Shown piece after piece: positions 35,142 to 44,922 of a stretch of 64,000 bases of DNA (position 1 is the stretch's first letter; each line of letters opens with the position of its first letter). The translations under genes were made by a program, and so were the position numbers. Origin of the DNA: Iodobacter arcticus (GTDB lineage Bacteria > Pseudomonadota > Gammaproteobacteria > Burkholderiales > Chitinibacteraceae); contig NZ_JBHTBQ010000012.1 of assembly GCF_042664895.1 (NCBI RefSeq), forward strand, positions 1 to 64,000, written 5' to 3'. The notes under the pieces were generated by a model. It had not been told where the DNA came from and searched no databases. It was given only the letters and a program-made list of their open reading frames with translations.

Positions 35142-36248
35142 ATGAACTACGACAGCTTACTTACCCCGAAAATTCACGATATCAATACTTTCCAAGATTT
35201 TCGGGAGAGCCTTGCAGATCATGCGCCAAGGATCGAGCAAATTATCGCCGAGCTAAAACGTGATCCGGGCAGAATGATGCTTATCTCTGATTTATTTCGC
35301 GCTTTTCATAATATTAAAGGCGATGCAGGGCTATGCCGCGTTGAATTTGTGATTCCCCTCGTCCACGGAATTGAAACGCTTCTTTCCAGAATGCGCGCCG
35401 GCGAGCTGCAACTTACCGAAGTCTTATCCGAAGTATTGTTGCTGACTTTAGATAGACTAGAGCAAGCCGTTGAATCGCTCAGCAATAATGCATCGGCCGG
35501 CAGCTTGCATCTGCCCACACTGGCCCGCGGGCTTGATGGCCTGTCTACTTTGCAAGCGGAAGAGCTTGATCCTGCTTGTGCCCGGCTGATCGAAGCCGTC
35601 ACCGGTTTTAAACATGCCGCCGTCGCTCTGCCAGACCGTACCCGTGCCGAAGCAGAACGCTCTAACGAAGAGCGCAGCCAAGATTTACGTTTTTTTCGCA
35701 ATATGGCACTTCAATTAGAAATGCGCTCGCCGCTGTTTCGTGGCCGCACCGCACGCAATCTACAATTAGCCCTCGCCACCAATAAGGCAGCAGGCGGCGT
35801 GGTTTCCAGCACCCAGCTCGAAGCCGCCGTGTATATGCATGATGTAGGCATGATGTTTTTACCTGAATCGCTCTGGCTAAAAGTAGAAAGAATGACCGAT
35901 GCCGAGCGGGCGCAACTTGTCGATCACCCCGCTTGGGCCGCTGGCCTTTTAGCCAGAATGGATGGCTGGCAGGATGCATCAACCATGTGTTTGCAGCACC
36001 ACGAAAATATCGAAGGCACAGGCTACCCCAATAAACTCAGTGGCAACGATATTGTGCCGGGTGCAAAAATTCTGGCACTGGTCGATGCCTTTGAAGCCGT
36101 GATGCTTAAACACAGCCATCGCGGCCAGAATAAATCCGTGCTGCGGGCCATTGCCGAAGTCAACGCCTCTGATCAGCAATTTGACCCTGATTGGATCGAG
36201 CCATTTAATCGAGTGATACGCACCATGATGGAAAACGGCGGCTTATAA
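35142..36248 (+). CDS. Hpt and HD-GYP domain protein (c-di-GMP phosphodiesterase)
   Basis: This 368-residue protein has an N-terminal histidine phosphotransfer domain (RAFHNIKGDAG, phospho-acceptor His56) followed by an HD-GYP domain. The HD pair is in YMHDVGMMFLPE and the signature in HHENIEGTGYP, so it should hydrolyse c-di-GMP. ATG 35142 is preferred: AAAGGTG lies seven bases upstream, and the 51-residue extension from 34989 is unlike a protein domain. The Hpt domain probably receives phosphate from the histidine kinase encoded downstream. A hairpin follows the stop. Confidence 0.9.
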   Translation: MNYDSLLTPKIHDINTFQDFRESLADHAPRIEQIIAELKRDPGRMMLISDLFRAFHNIKGDAGLCRVEFVIPLVHGIETLLSRMRAGELQLTEVLSEVLLLTLDRLEQAVESLSNNASAGSLHLPTLARGLDGLSTLQAEELDPACARLIEAVTGFKHAAVALPDRTRAEAERSNEERSQDLRFFRNMALQLEMRSPLFRGRTARNLQLALATNKAAGGVVSSTQLEAAVYMHDVGMMFLPESLWLKVERMTDAERAQLVDHPAWAAGLLARMDGWQDASTMCLQHHENIEGTGYPNKLSGNDIVPGAKILALVDAFEAVMLKHSHRGQNKSVLRAIAEVNASDQQFDPDWIEPFNRVIRTMMENGGL

Positions 36249-36267
36249 AGCTTCAAGCAAGGATTTT

Positions 36268-36292
36268 GCAGGGCAGCCACAAGCTGCCCTGC
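36268..36292 (+). terminator. Hairpin after HD-GYP gene
   Basis: A perfect 10-bp stem GCAGGGCAGC / GCTGCCCTGC with a five-base loop is followed by TCCTCTTTAT. The T content is moderate, so it is a weak or partial terminator. Confidence 0.55.
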
Positions 36293-36373
36293 TCCTCTTT
36301 ATAAAAAAAGAGCAAGCTTGGTCTATTCTTAAAAGTAACAGAGTCAATGCTGACTAGATTATTTTTATAAACT

Positions 36374-37114
36374 ATGAATAGAACAAAAATCATGAAAGCA
36401 ATCGCCCTACTGGCTCTCTCTATTTTGCTTTCCACCACCTATGCTGAGACCCTTCACGCGGTTACTGAAACCACGCTTTATAGCTATCTCAAAGAAGGCC
36501 AAGTGGCTGGGCCTGCAACTGAGCTACTTAAGCTAAACCTGCAAAGAGCGGGCTTAACTGATTACAGTATTCATCTTTACCCCTGGGCCAGATCCTATGA
36601 AATGGCACTAAACCGGGCAAATATTCTTATTTATCCCATTGTTCGTACCCCCAGCAGAGAAAAGCAGTTTAAATGGGTAGGGGAATTGATCAAAACCCAA
36701 TATCACTTTTATAAACTCAAAGTACATAAAGAAATTATTGTAAACAATCTATCTGATGCTAAACGCTATACGATAGGCGTTATCCGTAATGATGTACGCC
36801 AAGACTATCTACACCAACAAAAATTTACCCGGCTCACTATTTCCGCACAGCGCGAAGACAATTTTAAACAATTAATCAATAAACAAGTAGATATCATTCC
36901 CCTGCTTGATAAAGATGCTGAAGCACTCTGCCAGCAGTTGGCCTTTGATTGCACAAAATTAGAAAGGATTTACACACTCAATGGGATATCTAATGGCCTA
37001 TATATCGCTTTGAGTAAATCAACCCCCGACCCTCTTGTAGAAAAAATACGCAGTGCTTTTGAGCAATTAAAAGCCGAGGGGCTAGTCAAAAAAACAATCG
37101 AAAAAAACCAATAA
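36374..37114 (+). CDS. Periplasmic amino-acid-type solute-binding protein 1
   Basis: This is a 246-residue exported protein with a Sec signal peptide (KAIALLALSILLSTTYA). The mature part fits the SBP_bac_3 fold: LYPWARSYEMALNRANILIY, a hinge and a C-terminal helix. No ABC permease or ATPase is adjacent, so it probably serves as a sensor partner for the histidine kinase downstream rather than for uptake. Two ATGs (36374, 36392) are possible. It is a paralogue of the next gene, sharing the P-WAR-Y-AL motif. Confidence 0.85.
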   Translation: MNRTKIMKAIALLALSILLSTTYAETLHAVTETTLYSYLKEGQVAGPATELLKLNLQRAGLTDYSIHLYPWARSYEMALNRANILIYPIVRTPSREKQFKWVGELIKTQYHFYKLKVHKEIIVNNLSDAKRYTIGVIRNDVRQDYLHQQKFTRLTISAQREDNFKQLINKQVDIIPLLDKDAEALCQQLAFDCTKLERIYTLNGISNGLYIALSKSTPDPLVEKIRSAFEQLKAEGLVKKTIEKNQ

Positions 37115-37142
37115 CAATACGATTCCCTAGAAGGAGAGAGTC

Positions 37143-37886
37143 TTGCGGTGGCTAAAGAAATGTTTACTTTTTATGGCGCTCAATCTGACGCTACACACGG
37201 CCGCTGCCGAAGTCATCAAGATTGTGACTGAAGAACTCGCCCCTTATAATTTCACCGAAAAGGGTGTTTTAACAGGCTTTAGCACCGAGGTCATTCAAGC
37301 CATTTTGAAAGAGATGAAAATTCAAGGCGATTTTCAATCTATGCCTTGGGCCAGGGCTTACGACACGGCACTCAATCATAAAAACATACTGATTTATTCA
37401 ATTGGCCGTACTGCGCAAAGAGAAAAACTTTTTAAATGGATAGGCCCTATCGCTCCTGCAAACAATTATTTATTTTCCCTAGCCAACCACAATATCAAAA
37501 TCAATCACTTAGAAGAGGCAAAGAAATACCAAATTGGCAGCGTGAATACAGATATCGGCGAGCAGTTTTTGGAATCCCAAGGCTTTATTAAAGGCACAAA
37601 TCTGCAATCAAGCGTGAAATATCTGCTTAATTACGAAAAGCTCAAACGCGGGCGAGTTGATTTATGGGTGATGAATGAAATGGCAGCCTATCATCTAGTG
37701 CGGAAATTCGGCGATGATCCCAATAAGGTACTCAGCAAAGCCTACCGGCTTGATCTAATTGGAGATGGATATTTTATGGCCTTTAGCCATAAAACATCAG
37801 ATGAAATGGTCGAGCGCTTCCGGCAAGGCTTAGATACGATTAAAAAAAATGGCACATTTGATTTAATCAAAAAGAAATGGCTTTAA
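37143..37886 (+). CDS. Periplasmic amino-acid-type solute-binding protein 2
   Basis: This is a 247-residue paralogue of the preceding protein, with signal peptide (LLFMALNLTLHTAAA) and SBP_bac_3 fold (ELAPYNFTEKGVLTGFSTEV, MPWARAYDTALNHKNILIYS). It starts with TTG 37143, decided by a strong AAGGAG seven bases upstream. It is 28 bp after the first binding-protein gene and 25 bp before the kinase, so these genes form one operon. It likely presents a ligand to the kinase. Confidence 0.88.
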   Translation: MRWLKKCLLFMALNLTLHTAAAEVIKIVTEELAPYNFTEKGVLTGFSTEVIQAILKEMKIQGDFQSMPWARAYDTALNHKNILIYSIGRTAQREKLFKWIGPIAPANNYLFSLANHNIKINHLEEAKKYQIGSVNTDIGEQFLESQGFIKGTNLQSSVKYLLNYEKLKRGRVDLWVMNEMAAYHLVRKFGDDPNKVLSKAYRLDLIGDGYFMAFSHKTSDEMVERFRQGLDTIKKNGTFDLIKKKWL

Positions 37887-37911
37887 TTCCTCTTTTTTTT
37901 AAAGGCGCGCA

Positions 37912-40251
37912 ATGCCACGTATCGGTCAATCTGGTCTATCACTAGGCAGCCGCATCGTACTCGCTACGCTGGCTTTTTGTCTGGTGTTTACACTAGCGGC
38001 CGTGGCGATTAAAACATGGTCAGCATGGCAAATAAACCTAGCCGCCATGCGTGCAGAGCTTAGCCTTATTGAGCAGGTTTATCAGCACCCCCTCAGTAAA
38101 GCGATTTGGGAAATGGATAGAGAAACACTCAGAACCCATTTAGCCAGCGCATCCAAAGTATCGTCCTTAGGGCAAATTGTGATTACGATCACGCCAGAAC
38201 AACGGGCTGCAGAAACCTTTGTATTTACCCAGCCCGGCTGGCAAGCATCAAGCATCGCCCCTTCCCGCCAGCTGATACTGAGCTACCATCCTTTTTCCGG
38301 AGCGGCAGGTCAGCAGGTTGGCAAGCTCGTGCTTTCTGGGGATGAACGAGTACTGTGGGCGCGCTTACGTAGCGAGGTTGCTGCAATTATTTGGACGCAA
38401 GGCATTCAGTCGCTACTCCTAGCCGGTTTTATCATGCTGATTTTTAACCGATCGGTCACCGTGCATGTGCAGCGAATTGCTCGGCACCTAGCCCAGCTGA
38501 ATCCGGATAACTTAAACCAAGCGCTGCTTATGCCACGGGACTCATCCCGTCAGGATGAGTTAAGCATGCTGGTTTCTGGCGTCAACAATTTACAGAGTAA
38601 TTTATCCGGCTACTTGCAACAAAAGCAGCAGTATGAAGAAGAGCTAGCCAAACATCGCGATCATCTGGCCGATCGGGTTTGGGAGCGTACCGCAGAGTTA
38701 TTTGAAGCCAATAAAGCCTTAGCCAGCTCGGCAGATACATTACGCCAGCTGGGCGATATTGGTAGAGAGCTCACAACCAGCCTAAACCCCCATGCGATTT
38801 GTTTAACGCTTTATCAGCATCTACGCGCCCTCTTGCCCCTCGATGCCTTTACCGTAGCGCTACTCGCATCTGAGGGCGACAGGCTGAATCTGATTTACTA
38901 CATCGAAGATGGCCTGGTAGCCGATCCTGCCATCCTGATGCTCGATCACCCTAGCTCGCTTTCAGTTAGGGCATTTAGGGAAGAACAAGAGCTGATTATC
39001 GCCGACGAGGCCCTGATAGAAAAAGCACCTTCCCCCGAAAGCATTAAGCCCAGCGCACCCATGCGCTCTGTAGTGCTACGCCCTTTAATTGTAAACAGCC
39101 AGCGTATTGGTGTTGTTTCCATTCAAAGCCACACCGCCAATGCATTTCAGGAAAGAGAATTAGAAATCCTGCGCTCTATCGCCGTCTATGCCGCCATTGC
39201 ACTTGCCAATGCAACCGCTTATGCCGCTGCAGAAGCCTCTAGGGAACAAACAGCCAATGCGCTCGAAAACTTGCGCCAGGCACAGAGCCAGCTGATTCAA
39301 TCTGAAAAAATGGCGGCTCTTGGGCAGCTTATTGCAGGCGTCGCACACGAAATCAATACGCCGATTGGCGCAGTAAAATCCAGTGGCAAAAATATCGCTG
39401 ATTCATTAAGCCACGCCCTAGAAAACTTACCAAGGCTCTTTCAAAGGCTGACTGAAATCGACCAGCAACGCTTTATCCAATTAATCAGTTACAAACCTGA
39501 ACACGTGCTAAGCCGCCGTGAAGAAAGAAGTAAGGTGCGCATATTAAACCAAGAACTTGAAGCCGAAAATATCGAAGATGCCCACTACAAAGCGGGGATT
39601 TTGGTGCAATTACACGCGGAAAGCAGCTTGGCTGAATACTTACCGCTACTCCAGCATCCAGATCATGGCTTAATCCTTGATACGGCTTACAGCATTTCAA
39701 GCATCGTAAGCAATACCGACAATATTAATTTTGCGGTAGAGCAAGTCAGTAAAATTATCTTTGCCCTGAAATCTTTTTCCCGCTTTGATCACGAAGGCGT
39801 CAGCACCGAAGCCCATTTAAAAGACGGCTTGGAAACGGTGCTCACCATTTATCAAAACCAAATTAAACAAAATATCGAATTAATACGCCACTACGAAGAT
39901 ATTGCCCCAATTGTCTGCTTCCCTGACGAGCTGAATCAGGTCTGGACCAATCTCATCCATAACGCATTGCAAGCCATGCAATACAAAGGCGTACTCAAGA
40001 TAGAAATTAGCCGAACAGCGAATGAAGCAAGAGTGGCGATTTCAGATAGTGGCTGCGGTATTGCAGAACATATCCGCCCAAAAATATTTGATGCTTTTTT
40101 TACCACCAAGCCCATAGGAGAGGGCAGCGGGCTTGGCCTAGACATTGTTAAAAGAATTATTCACAAGCACCAAGGCCGTATTGAAGTACAGAGCGAAGTT
40201 GGCTTGGGCACAACGTTCTTAATCTATTTGCCCTACTTACGCCCAAACTAG
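37912..40251 (+). CDS. Membrane sensor histidine kinase with GAF domain
   Basis: This is a 779-residue inner-membrane kinase. Two membrane helices (about 14-36 and 160-182) flank a periplasmic domain. A HAMP-like region, a coiled coil, a GAF domain (about 280-430) and the kinase core follow. The phospho-accepting His is in IAGVAHEINTPIG near residue 479, the N box is LIHNALQAM, and the G boxes are DSGCGIA and GSGLGLDIVKRI. An unusual 150-residue insert lies between the H box and the ATPase domain. It likely phosphorylates the downstream REC-GGDEF protein and perhaps the upstream Hpt protein. Confidence 0.93.
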   Translation: MPRIGQSGLSLGSRIVLATLAFCLVFTLAAVAIKTWSAWQINLAAMRAELSLIEQVYQHPLSKAIWEMDRETLRTHLASASKVSSLGQIVITITPEQRAAETFVFTQPGWQASSIAPSRQLILSYHPFSGAAGQQVGKLVLSGDERVLWARLRSEVAAIIWTQGIQSLLLAGFIMLIFNRSVTVHVQRIARHLAQLNPDNLNQALLMPRDSSRQDELSMLVSGVNNLQSNLSGYLQQKQQYEEELAKHRDHLADRVWERTAELFEANKALASSADTLRQLGDIGRELTTSLNPHAICLTLYQHLRALLPLDAFTVALLASEGDRLNLIYYIEDGLVADPAILMLDHPSSLSVRAFREEQELIIADEALIEKAPSPESIKPSAPMRSVVLRPLIVNSQRIGVVSIQSHTANAFQERELEILRSIAVYAAIALANATAYAAAEASREQTANALENLRQAQSQLIQSEKMAALGQLIAGVAHEINTPIGAVKSSGKNIADSLSHALENLPRLFQRLTEIDQQRFIQLISYKPEHVLSRREERSKVRILNQELEAENIEDAHYKAGILVQLHAESSLAEYLPLLQHPDHGLILDTAYSISSIVSNTDNINFAVEQVSKIIFALKSFSRFDHEGVSTEAHLKDGLETVLTIYQNQIKQNIELIRHYEDIAPIVCFPDELNQVWTNLIHNALQAMQYKGVLKIEISRTANEARVAISDSGCGIAEHIRPKIFDAFFTTKPIGEGSGLGLDIVKRIIHKHQGRIEVQSEVGLGTTFLIYLPYLRPN

Positions 40252-40401
40252 CCCCCCATAAAAACCTGCACAGCCCTTCTTTTTGAACTACAAAGCAAAG
40301 AACAGGTAAGAATTAATTGGTAAATTTGTCAGCAAAAACAAGCAATTATCATAGATGATAGATAAGGCACCGAGCACTAAATTGTCTGTAGAGACTCCGC
40401 C

Positions 40402-41391
40402 ATGGCAACCATTTTATGTGTCGACGACGATAGCAGCGTACTCAATGCCCTGCGCTCTCTCCTAGGGCAGCGCCTGAGGCATGATCAATCGGTTGAGCTT
40501 GCTGAAAATGGCGCTGAAGCGCTGGAAATTATTGCCGAGCTAGCGCAAGAAGGCCGCGAACTCAGCGTTATCATTGCGGATTACATTATGCCCGGCATGA
40601 AAGGCGATGAGCTTTTAGTACAGGTGCATCAGCAGCTCCCCAAAACCATGAAAATCATGCTCACCGGACAAAGTGATCTAAATGGCGTAAAACGCACCAT
40701 TAATGAAGCCAATTTATTTCGCTTTCTTGAAAAACCTTGGCAAAACGAAGATGTCGTCCTCACCGTGCAGGCCGCCATCCGCGCTTATGAATTGGACGAC
40801 AAGCTGCAGCAAACAAACCAAGAATTACTGCGAATCAATGAAGAGCTAGAAAATAGAGTTAACGAGCGTACACAACAGTTGCAAGAAAAAAACCGCGAGC
40901 TAGAGCAACTGGCTATCACAGATCGCTTAACAGGTATCTATAACCGCTTATTTCTTGATCAGGTTTTAGAACGAGAATTCACCTCGGCAGGCCGCCACAA
41001 CACCACTTTTTCTCTGATCTTGCTCGACATTGATCATTTCAAAAAGGTCAACGATAGCTACGGCCATCATATGGGTGATGAAGTGCTTAAAAGCATCAGC
41101 CTAATCCTGAAAGAAACGATCAGAGACAGTGATCTGCTTGGACGCTGGGGCGGCGAAGAGTTTCTGATCCTCTGCCCCAAGACACAACTCAAAGACGCCG
41201 CTAAAGTAGCCGAAAAACTACGCCTTGCGATCGAGCAATACGACTTTGCTTCGATAGGCTGTAGAACCGCCAGTTTTGGTGTGGCCAGCTACAAAAGTGG
41301 CGACACCATTGCCATGGTCGAAGCCCGCGCCGATAAAGCGCTTTATCTGGCAAAAGATCAAGGCCGAAACCGCGTGGTATCGAGCGGGTAA
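40402..41391 (+). CDS. Response regulator with GGDEF domain (diguanylate cyclase)
   Basis: This 329-residue protein has an N-terminal receiver domain (acidic pocket VDDD at 7-10, phospho-Asp60 in IIADYIMPGMKGD), a coiled-coil linker, and a C-terminal GGDEF domain. The active-site motif is WGGEEF near residue 250. An RDSD inhibitory I-site lies five residues before it, so the enzyme should be active and product-inhibited. It is a PleD/WspR-like cyclase expected to be activated by the histidine kinase encoded 150 bp upstream, opposing the HD-GYP protein of the same cluster. Confidence 0.94.
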   Translation: MATILCVDDDSSVLNALRSLLGQRLRHDQSVELAENGAEALEIIAELAQEGRELSVIIADYIMPGMKGDELLVQVHQQLPKTMKIMLTGQSDLNGVKRTINEANLFRFLEKPWQNEDVVLTVQAAIRAYELDDKLQQTNQELLRINEELENRVNERTQQLQEKNRELEQLAITDRLTGIYNRLFLDQVLEREFTSAGRHNTTFSLILLDIDHFKKVNDSYGHHMGDEVLKSISLILKETIRDSDLLGRWGGEEFLILCPKTQLKDAAKVAEKLRLAIEQYDFASIGCRTASFGVASYKSGDTIAMVEARADKALYLAKDQGRNRVVSSG

Positions 41392-41503
41392 CGCCCTAGC
41401 CCCACTTTGAGCAACGTTTGCAAAGCGAACAAGCGCTATATCTAAAGCTTCGACAGTGGCAAGCAGAGGGCAAAATCATCGCTGCCGATTGCACCTCGGT
41501 CGC

Positions 41504-42421
41504 CTATCTGACGAGCAATCTGGGGGCGAATTCCTTGATGATAAACTCGACAAAAGCAGTGGCTTTAGCGGGTAGCCAATCACGAGCGGGGTAGACCGCA
41601 TACACCGGTAAGCCCGCTGCTAGCTGATAATCGGGCAGCAGCGCTAGCAATTGGCCGCTGGCAAGCGGTGAGGCTAATAAAGCACAATCAATCAATAATA
41701 TGCCTTGGCCATTAATGGCCGCATCCACCAAAGCGCAGGCATCATTCATCGCTAAAGGGCCGCTTACCCGCGCTTGCTCCTCCCCTAGTGGCCCGGTAAA
41801 CGTCCATAGATTCATGGCGCGCAGGCCATTTTGGTAAAAGAGACAAGCATGCTGCGCCAGATCGCTCGGTGTTTGCGGTAAGCCGTGCTGTGCTAGGTAG
41901 CTTGGGCTGGCAACCAGCTGCAATTGTAATTCACCCAGCTTACGCGCCACTAAAGATGAATCTGGCAGATGGCCCACCCGAATAGCGATATCGACTTGCT
42001 CGGTCGTTAAATCCACAAAGCGATCTTCCAGTTGCAAGAGCAAATCGACTTCCGGATAACGCTGGGAAAATAAGGGCAGTATGGGGATTAAATGCACCCT
42101 AGCTAGAGACGACGAGCAGCTTACTTTCAGCCGACCACGCACATTCTGCCGATAATCATCGGTAATCGCGTCGATATTCTCCAGCGCCACAGCAATGGTT
42201 TGCGCCTCCTGCCATACCCGCTCGCCCAATTCGGTTAGTGCCAGCTTGCGTGTTGTTCTTTGCAATAACTTTGCACCAAGCTGAGCTTCAAACCGTGCCA
42301 GTTGCTTACTTACTGACGAGCGATGCAAGCCCAGCTCCTGAGCGGCCCCCGTCAAACTGCCGTGGCGTACCACGCAGGAAAACAATGCCAAACCTGGCAA
42401 AGTATCTAGAGAAAGAGACAT
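41504..42421 (-). CDS. LysR family transcriptional regulator
   Basis: This is a 305-residue regulator with an N-terminal winged helix-turn-helix (SLTGAAQELGLHRSSVSKQL) and a periplasmic-binding-like effector domain. It starts at ATG 42421, supported by AAGGA seven bases upstream; the frame is open 23 codons further. It is divergent from the quinone-oxidoreductase-like gene across about 130 bp, the usual layout of a LysR regulator and its target. The effector is unknown. Confidence 0.93.
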   Translation of the reverse strand: MSLSLDTLPGLALFSCVVRHGSLTGAAQELGLHRSSVSKQLARFEAQLGAKLLQRTTRKLALTELGERVWQEAQTIAVALENIDAITDDYRQNVRGRLKVSCSSSLARVHLIPILPLFSQRYPEVDLLLQLEDRFVDLTTEQVDIAIRVGHLPDSSLVARKLGELQLQLVASPSYLAQHGLPQTPSDLAQHACLFYQNGLRAMNLWTFTGPLGEEQARVSGPLAMNDACALVDAAINGQGILLIDCALLASPLASGQLLALLPDYQLAAGLPVYAVYPARDWLPAKATAFVEFIIKEFAPRLLVR

Positions 42422-42553
42422 CCGAGCTTCCTTTGGGGTTGCGGGCTGATTGATTCCACTGAGGCAACAATGTAATGCTTTTGTCAGCACTAATCAATCC
42501 AGCAATTCATCGCTAAACTAGCCCCTATTCACTTACCCACTGGAATAAGAAAA

Positions 42554-43492
42554 ATGACAACAAGTATGCAAGCCATTCGCCAACACAGCTACGGTCAACG
42601 CGATGTATTACAGCTGGAAAACGTTCCCACACCGCAGATTAGCGCAGATGATGTGCTGATTCGTGTCCACGCAGCTGGGGTTAATCCGGTGGATTGGAAA
42701 ATCCGTGAAGGCTATTTGCAATCCATGATGCCTCATGAAATGCCGCTCACTTTGGGCTGGGATGTGGCGGGTGAAATTGTTGCCCTAGGCGAGCAAGTTA
42801 CAGGCTGGCAAATCGGCGATGCCGTATATTCCCGCCCAGATATTGGCCGCAATGGCGCTTATGCCGAGTTTGTTGCCGTTAGAGCCAGTGAAATTGCCAA
42901 AAAACCACAAAGCCTAGACTGGCAACAAGCCGCCGCCGTACCTTTAGCCGCGCTAACTGCATGGCAAGCACTATTTGAAATAGCCCAATTGCAAGCAGGC
43001 GAAAAAGTACTCATCCATGCCGGTGCAGGTGGTGTGGGCCTGTTTGCGATTCAGCTCGCCAAGTGGCGCGGTGCCGAGGTGTATACCACCACCTCCGGTA
43101 AAAACGCCGAATTGGTCACCACACACGGTGCCGACCATGTGATTGATTACACGCAAGCCAACTTCGCAGATTTACGCGATCTGGATGTGGTGTTTGATAC
43201 CATGGGCGGTGAAATCCTAGCCCAAAGCTGGCAAACACTGAAGGCGGGAGGCCGACTGGTCTCGATTTGCGACGAGCCAGATATTGCTACCGCACAAAAA
43301 CACCAAGTGAGAGCGCAATTTTGCTTTGTGCAACCCAGTGCAGCTCAATTAAGCGAGATTGCTGCATTGTTGGATGCCGGCGACATCAAAGTGGTCATCG
43401 ACAGCGTGTTCCCATTAGCCCAAGCCGCCCTTGCCCATGAGCGCAGCGAAAGCGGCCGCGCCCGTGGCAAGATTGTGCTGCAAGTTGCTTAA
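42554..43492 (+). CDS. NADPH-dependent quinone oxidoreductase-like protein (MDR family)
   Basis: This 312-residue medium-chain dehydrogenase/reductase lacks the structural zinc loop, like QOR-type enzymes. The N-terminal GroES-like domain contains VHAAGVNPVDWKIREGYL. The Rossmann domain has the nucleotide-binding AGAGGVGLFAIQLAKWRGAE. It probably reduces quinones or alpha,beta-unsaturated carbonyls with NADPH. It is likely controlled by the divergent LysR regulator. A strong terminator follows. Confidence 0.9.
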   Translation: MTTSMQAIRQHSYGQRDVLQLENVPTPQISADDVLIRVHAAGVNPVDWKIREGYLQSMMPHEMPLTLGWDVAGEIVALGEQVTGWQIGDAVYSRPDIGRNGAYAEFVAVRASEIAKKPQSLDWQQAAAVPLAALTAWQALFEIAQLQAGEKVLIHAGAGGVGLFAIQLAKWRGAEVYTTTSGKNAELVTTHGADHVIDYTQANFADLRDLDVVFDTMGGEILAQSWQTLKAGGRLVSICDEPDIATAQKHQVRAQFCFVQPSAAQLSEIAALLDAGDIKVVIDSVFPLAQAALAHERSESGRARGKIVLQVA

Positions 43493-43531
43493 AGCATTTA
43501 AAAGTGTGGCCTATCCAGTGCGATAGGCAAT

Positions 43532-43566
43532 AAAAAGCCCTGCCTTTAATCAAGACAGGGCTTTTT
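43532..43566. terminator. Bidirectional terminator
   Basis: The stem AAAAAGCCCTG / CAGGGCTTTTT lies between convergent genes (the oxidoreductase on the plus strand and gntT on the minus strand). A- and T-runs on both sides let it act in both directions. Confidence 0.9.
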
Positions 43567-43578
43567 GCTTGATGCGAT

Positions 43579-44916
43579 TTACATCATGCTAAACGCAGCC
43601 ATACCAACCAAAGCACCCGTAGTACCCAAGATGGTTTCCATCACCGTCCACGTTTTCAGGGTTTGCAGTTCATTAGCCCCTGTAAACTTACCGAATAGCC
43701 AAAAGCCAGAGTCATTTACATGGCTCAGCACGATCGAACCACCAGCGATACATACCGATAATGCCGCCAACTGCGCACCCGAATAGCCAGCCAGTTCAAT
43801 CACCGGCAGCACCAAACCTACCGTAGTTAAGCATGCTACGGTGGCCGAGCCTTGAATCACCCGCACCATCGCGGCCAATACAAAACACGCCACAGCAATT
43901 GGCAAACCAGCCCCGATCAAGGCATTACCCAAGGCGGGGCCTACACCCGAATCCACCAGCACTTGCTTAAACACACCACCCGCACCGGTCACCAGCAGGA
44001 TAATCCCGGCGGGCTGCAAGGCGGCGCTACATACTTCCATTACCTTGTCTTTGCTCATGCCACGGCGCAGTGCGAGGCCGTAAATCGCCAGCAAGCAGGC
44101 CGCTAAAATAGCAATAAAGGGGTGACCAATCAGTTGCAACCATTGATAAGCCGTGCCACTTGGATCAACAAAACGCGCCACGATGGTTTTTAAACCCACC
44201 AAGATCAGCGGAAACAGCACCAGCGCCAAGCTAAAACCAAACGAAGGCATTTGACCCTTACCCAAGCTCGGCTCGCTCACATCATCAGGCAACGGTAAAT
44301 GCACATGTTTGCTAATGAAATTACCGTAAACAGGGCCAGCCAGCAGCATGCCAGGAATGGCAGCAGCCAAGCCCAACACAATCATCCAGCCAAAATCAGC
44401 TTTCATTTGCGAGGCCAACAACATGGCAGTTGGGCCCGGCAAAAGGAAAGCCGCGGCCGCGGCGACACCAGCAAACAGCGGAATCGCCAGCTTTACCACA
44501 TTGCCACCGGTGCGGCGGGCCACGGCAAACACCACACCAATCAACAGCACCACAGCCACATCAAAGAACAAAGGTAGGGTACAAATCAGCCCGGCAATCC
44601 CCAGCGCATAATTAGCGCGACTTTGGCCAAACAGATCCAGTAACTTCACCGCAATCTGATCCAGCGCACCGGTTTCATGCAAGATCTTGCCAAACATCGC
44701 ACCGAGCGCCACCACCACGGCTAAAAAGCCCAAGGTGCCGCCCATGCCTTTTTGCATGGTGTCGGCAATTTTATCCAGCGGCATGCCCGAGCCGATACCC
44801 GCAGCAATCGACACCAGCATCAATGCAACAAAAGCATGCAAACGCGCCTTCATCACCAAGAACAACAACATCAGCACCGAGCCAATCGCGGTGACCAGTA
44901 GGGTTAATGTATCCAT
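43579..44916 (-). CDS. gntT: Gluconate permease, GntP family
   Basis: This is a 445-residue inner-membrane gluconate:H+ symporter with about 12 hydrophobic segments. Family blocks include GGTLGFLAVVVALGAMFGKI, FLLPGPTAMLLASQM and the late LSHVNDSGFWLFGKFTG. It is encoded six bases after gntK with AGGAG before its ATG, so it is cotranscribed with the kinase. Gluconate is the expected substrate; related sugar acids cannot be excluded. Confidence 0.94.
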   Translation of the reverse strand: MDTLTLLVTAIGSVLMLLFLVMKARLHAFVALMLVSIAAGIGSGMPLDKIADTMQKGMGGTLGFLAVVVALGAMFGKILHETGALDQIAVKLLDLFGQSRANYALGIAGLICTLPLFFDVAVVLLIGVVFAVARRTGGNVVKLAIPLFAGVAAAAAFLLPGPTAMLLASQMKADFGWMIVLGLAAAIPGMLLAGPVYGNFISKHVHLPLPDDVSEPSLGKGQMPSFGFSLALVLFPLILVGLKTIVARFVDPSGTAYQWLQLIGHPFIAILAACLLAIYGLALRRGMSKDKVMEVCSAALQPAGIILLVTGAGGVFKQVLVDSGVGPALGNALIGAGLPIAVACFVLAAMVRVIQGSATVACLTTVGLVLPVIELAGYSGAQLAALSVCIAGGSIVLSHVNDSGFWLFGKFTGANELQTLKTWTVMETILGTTGALVGMAAFSMM

Positions 44917-44922
44917 TGCTGC

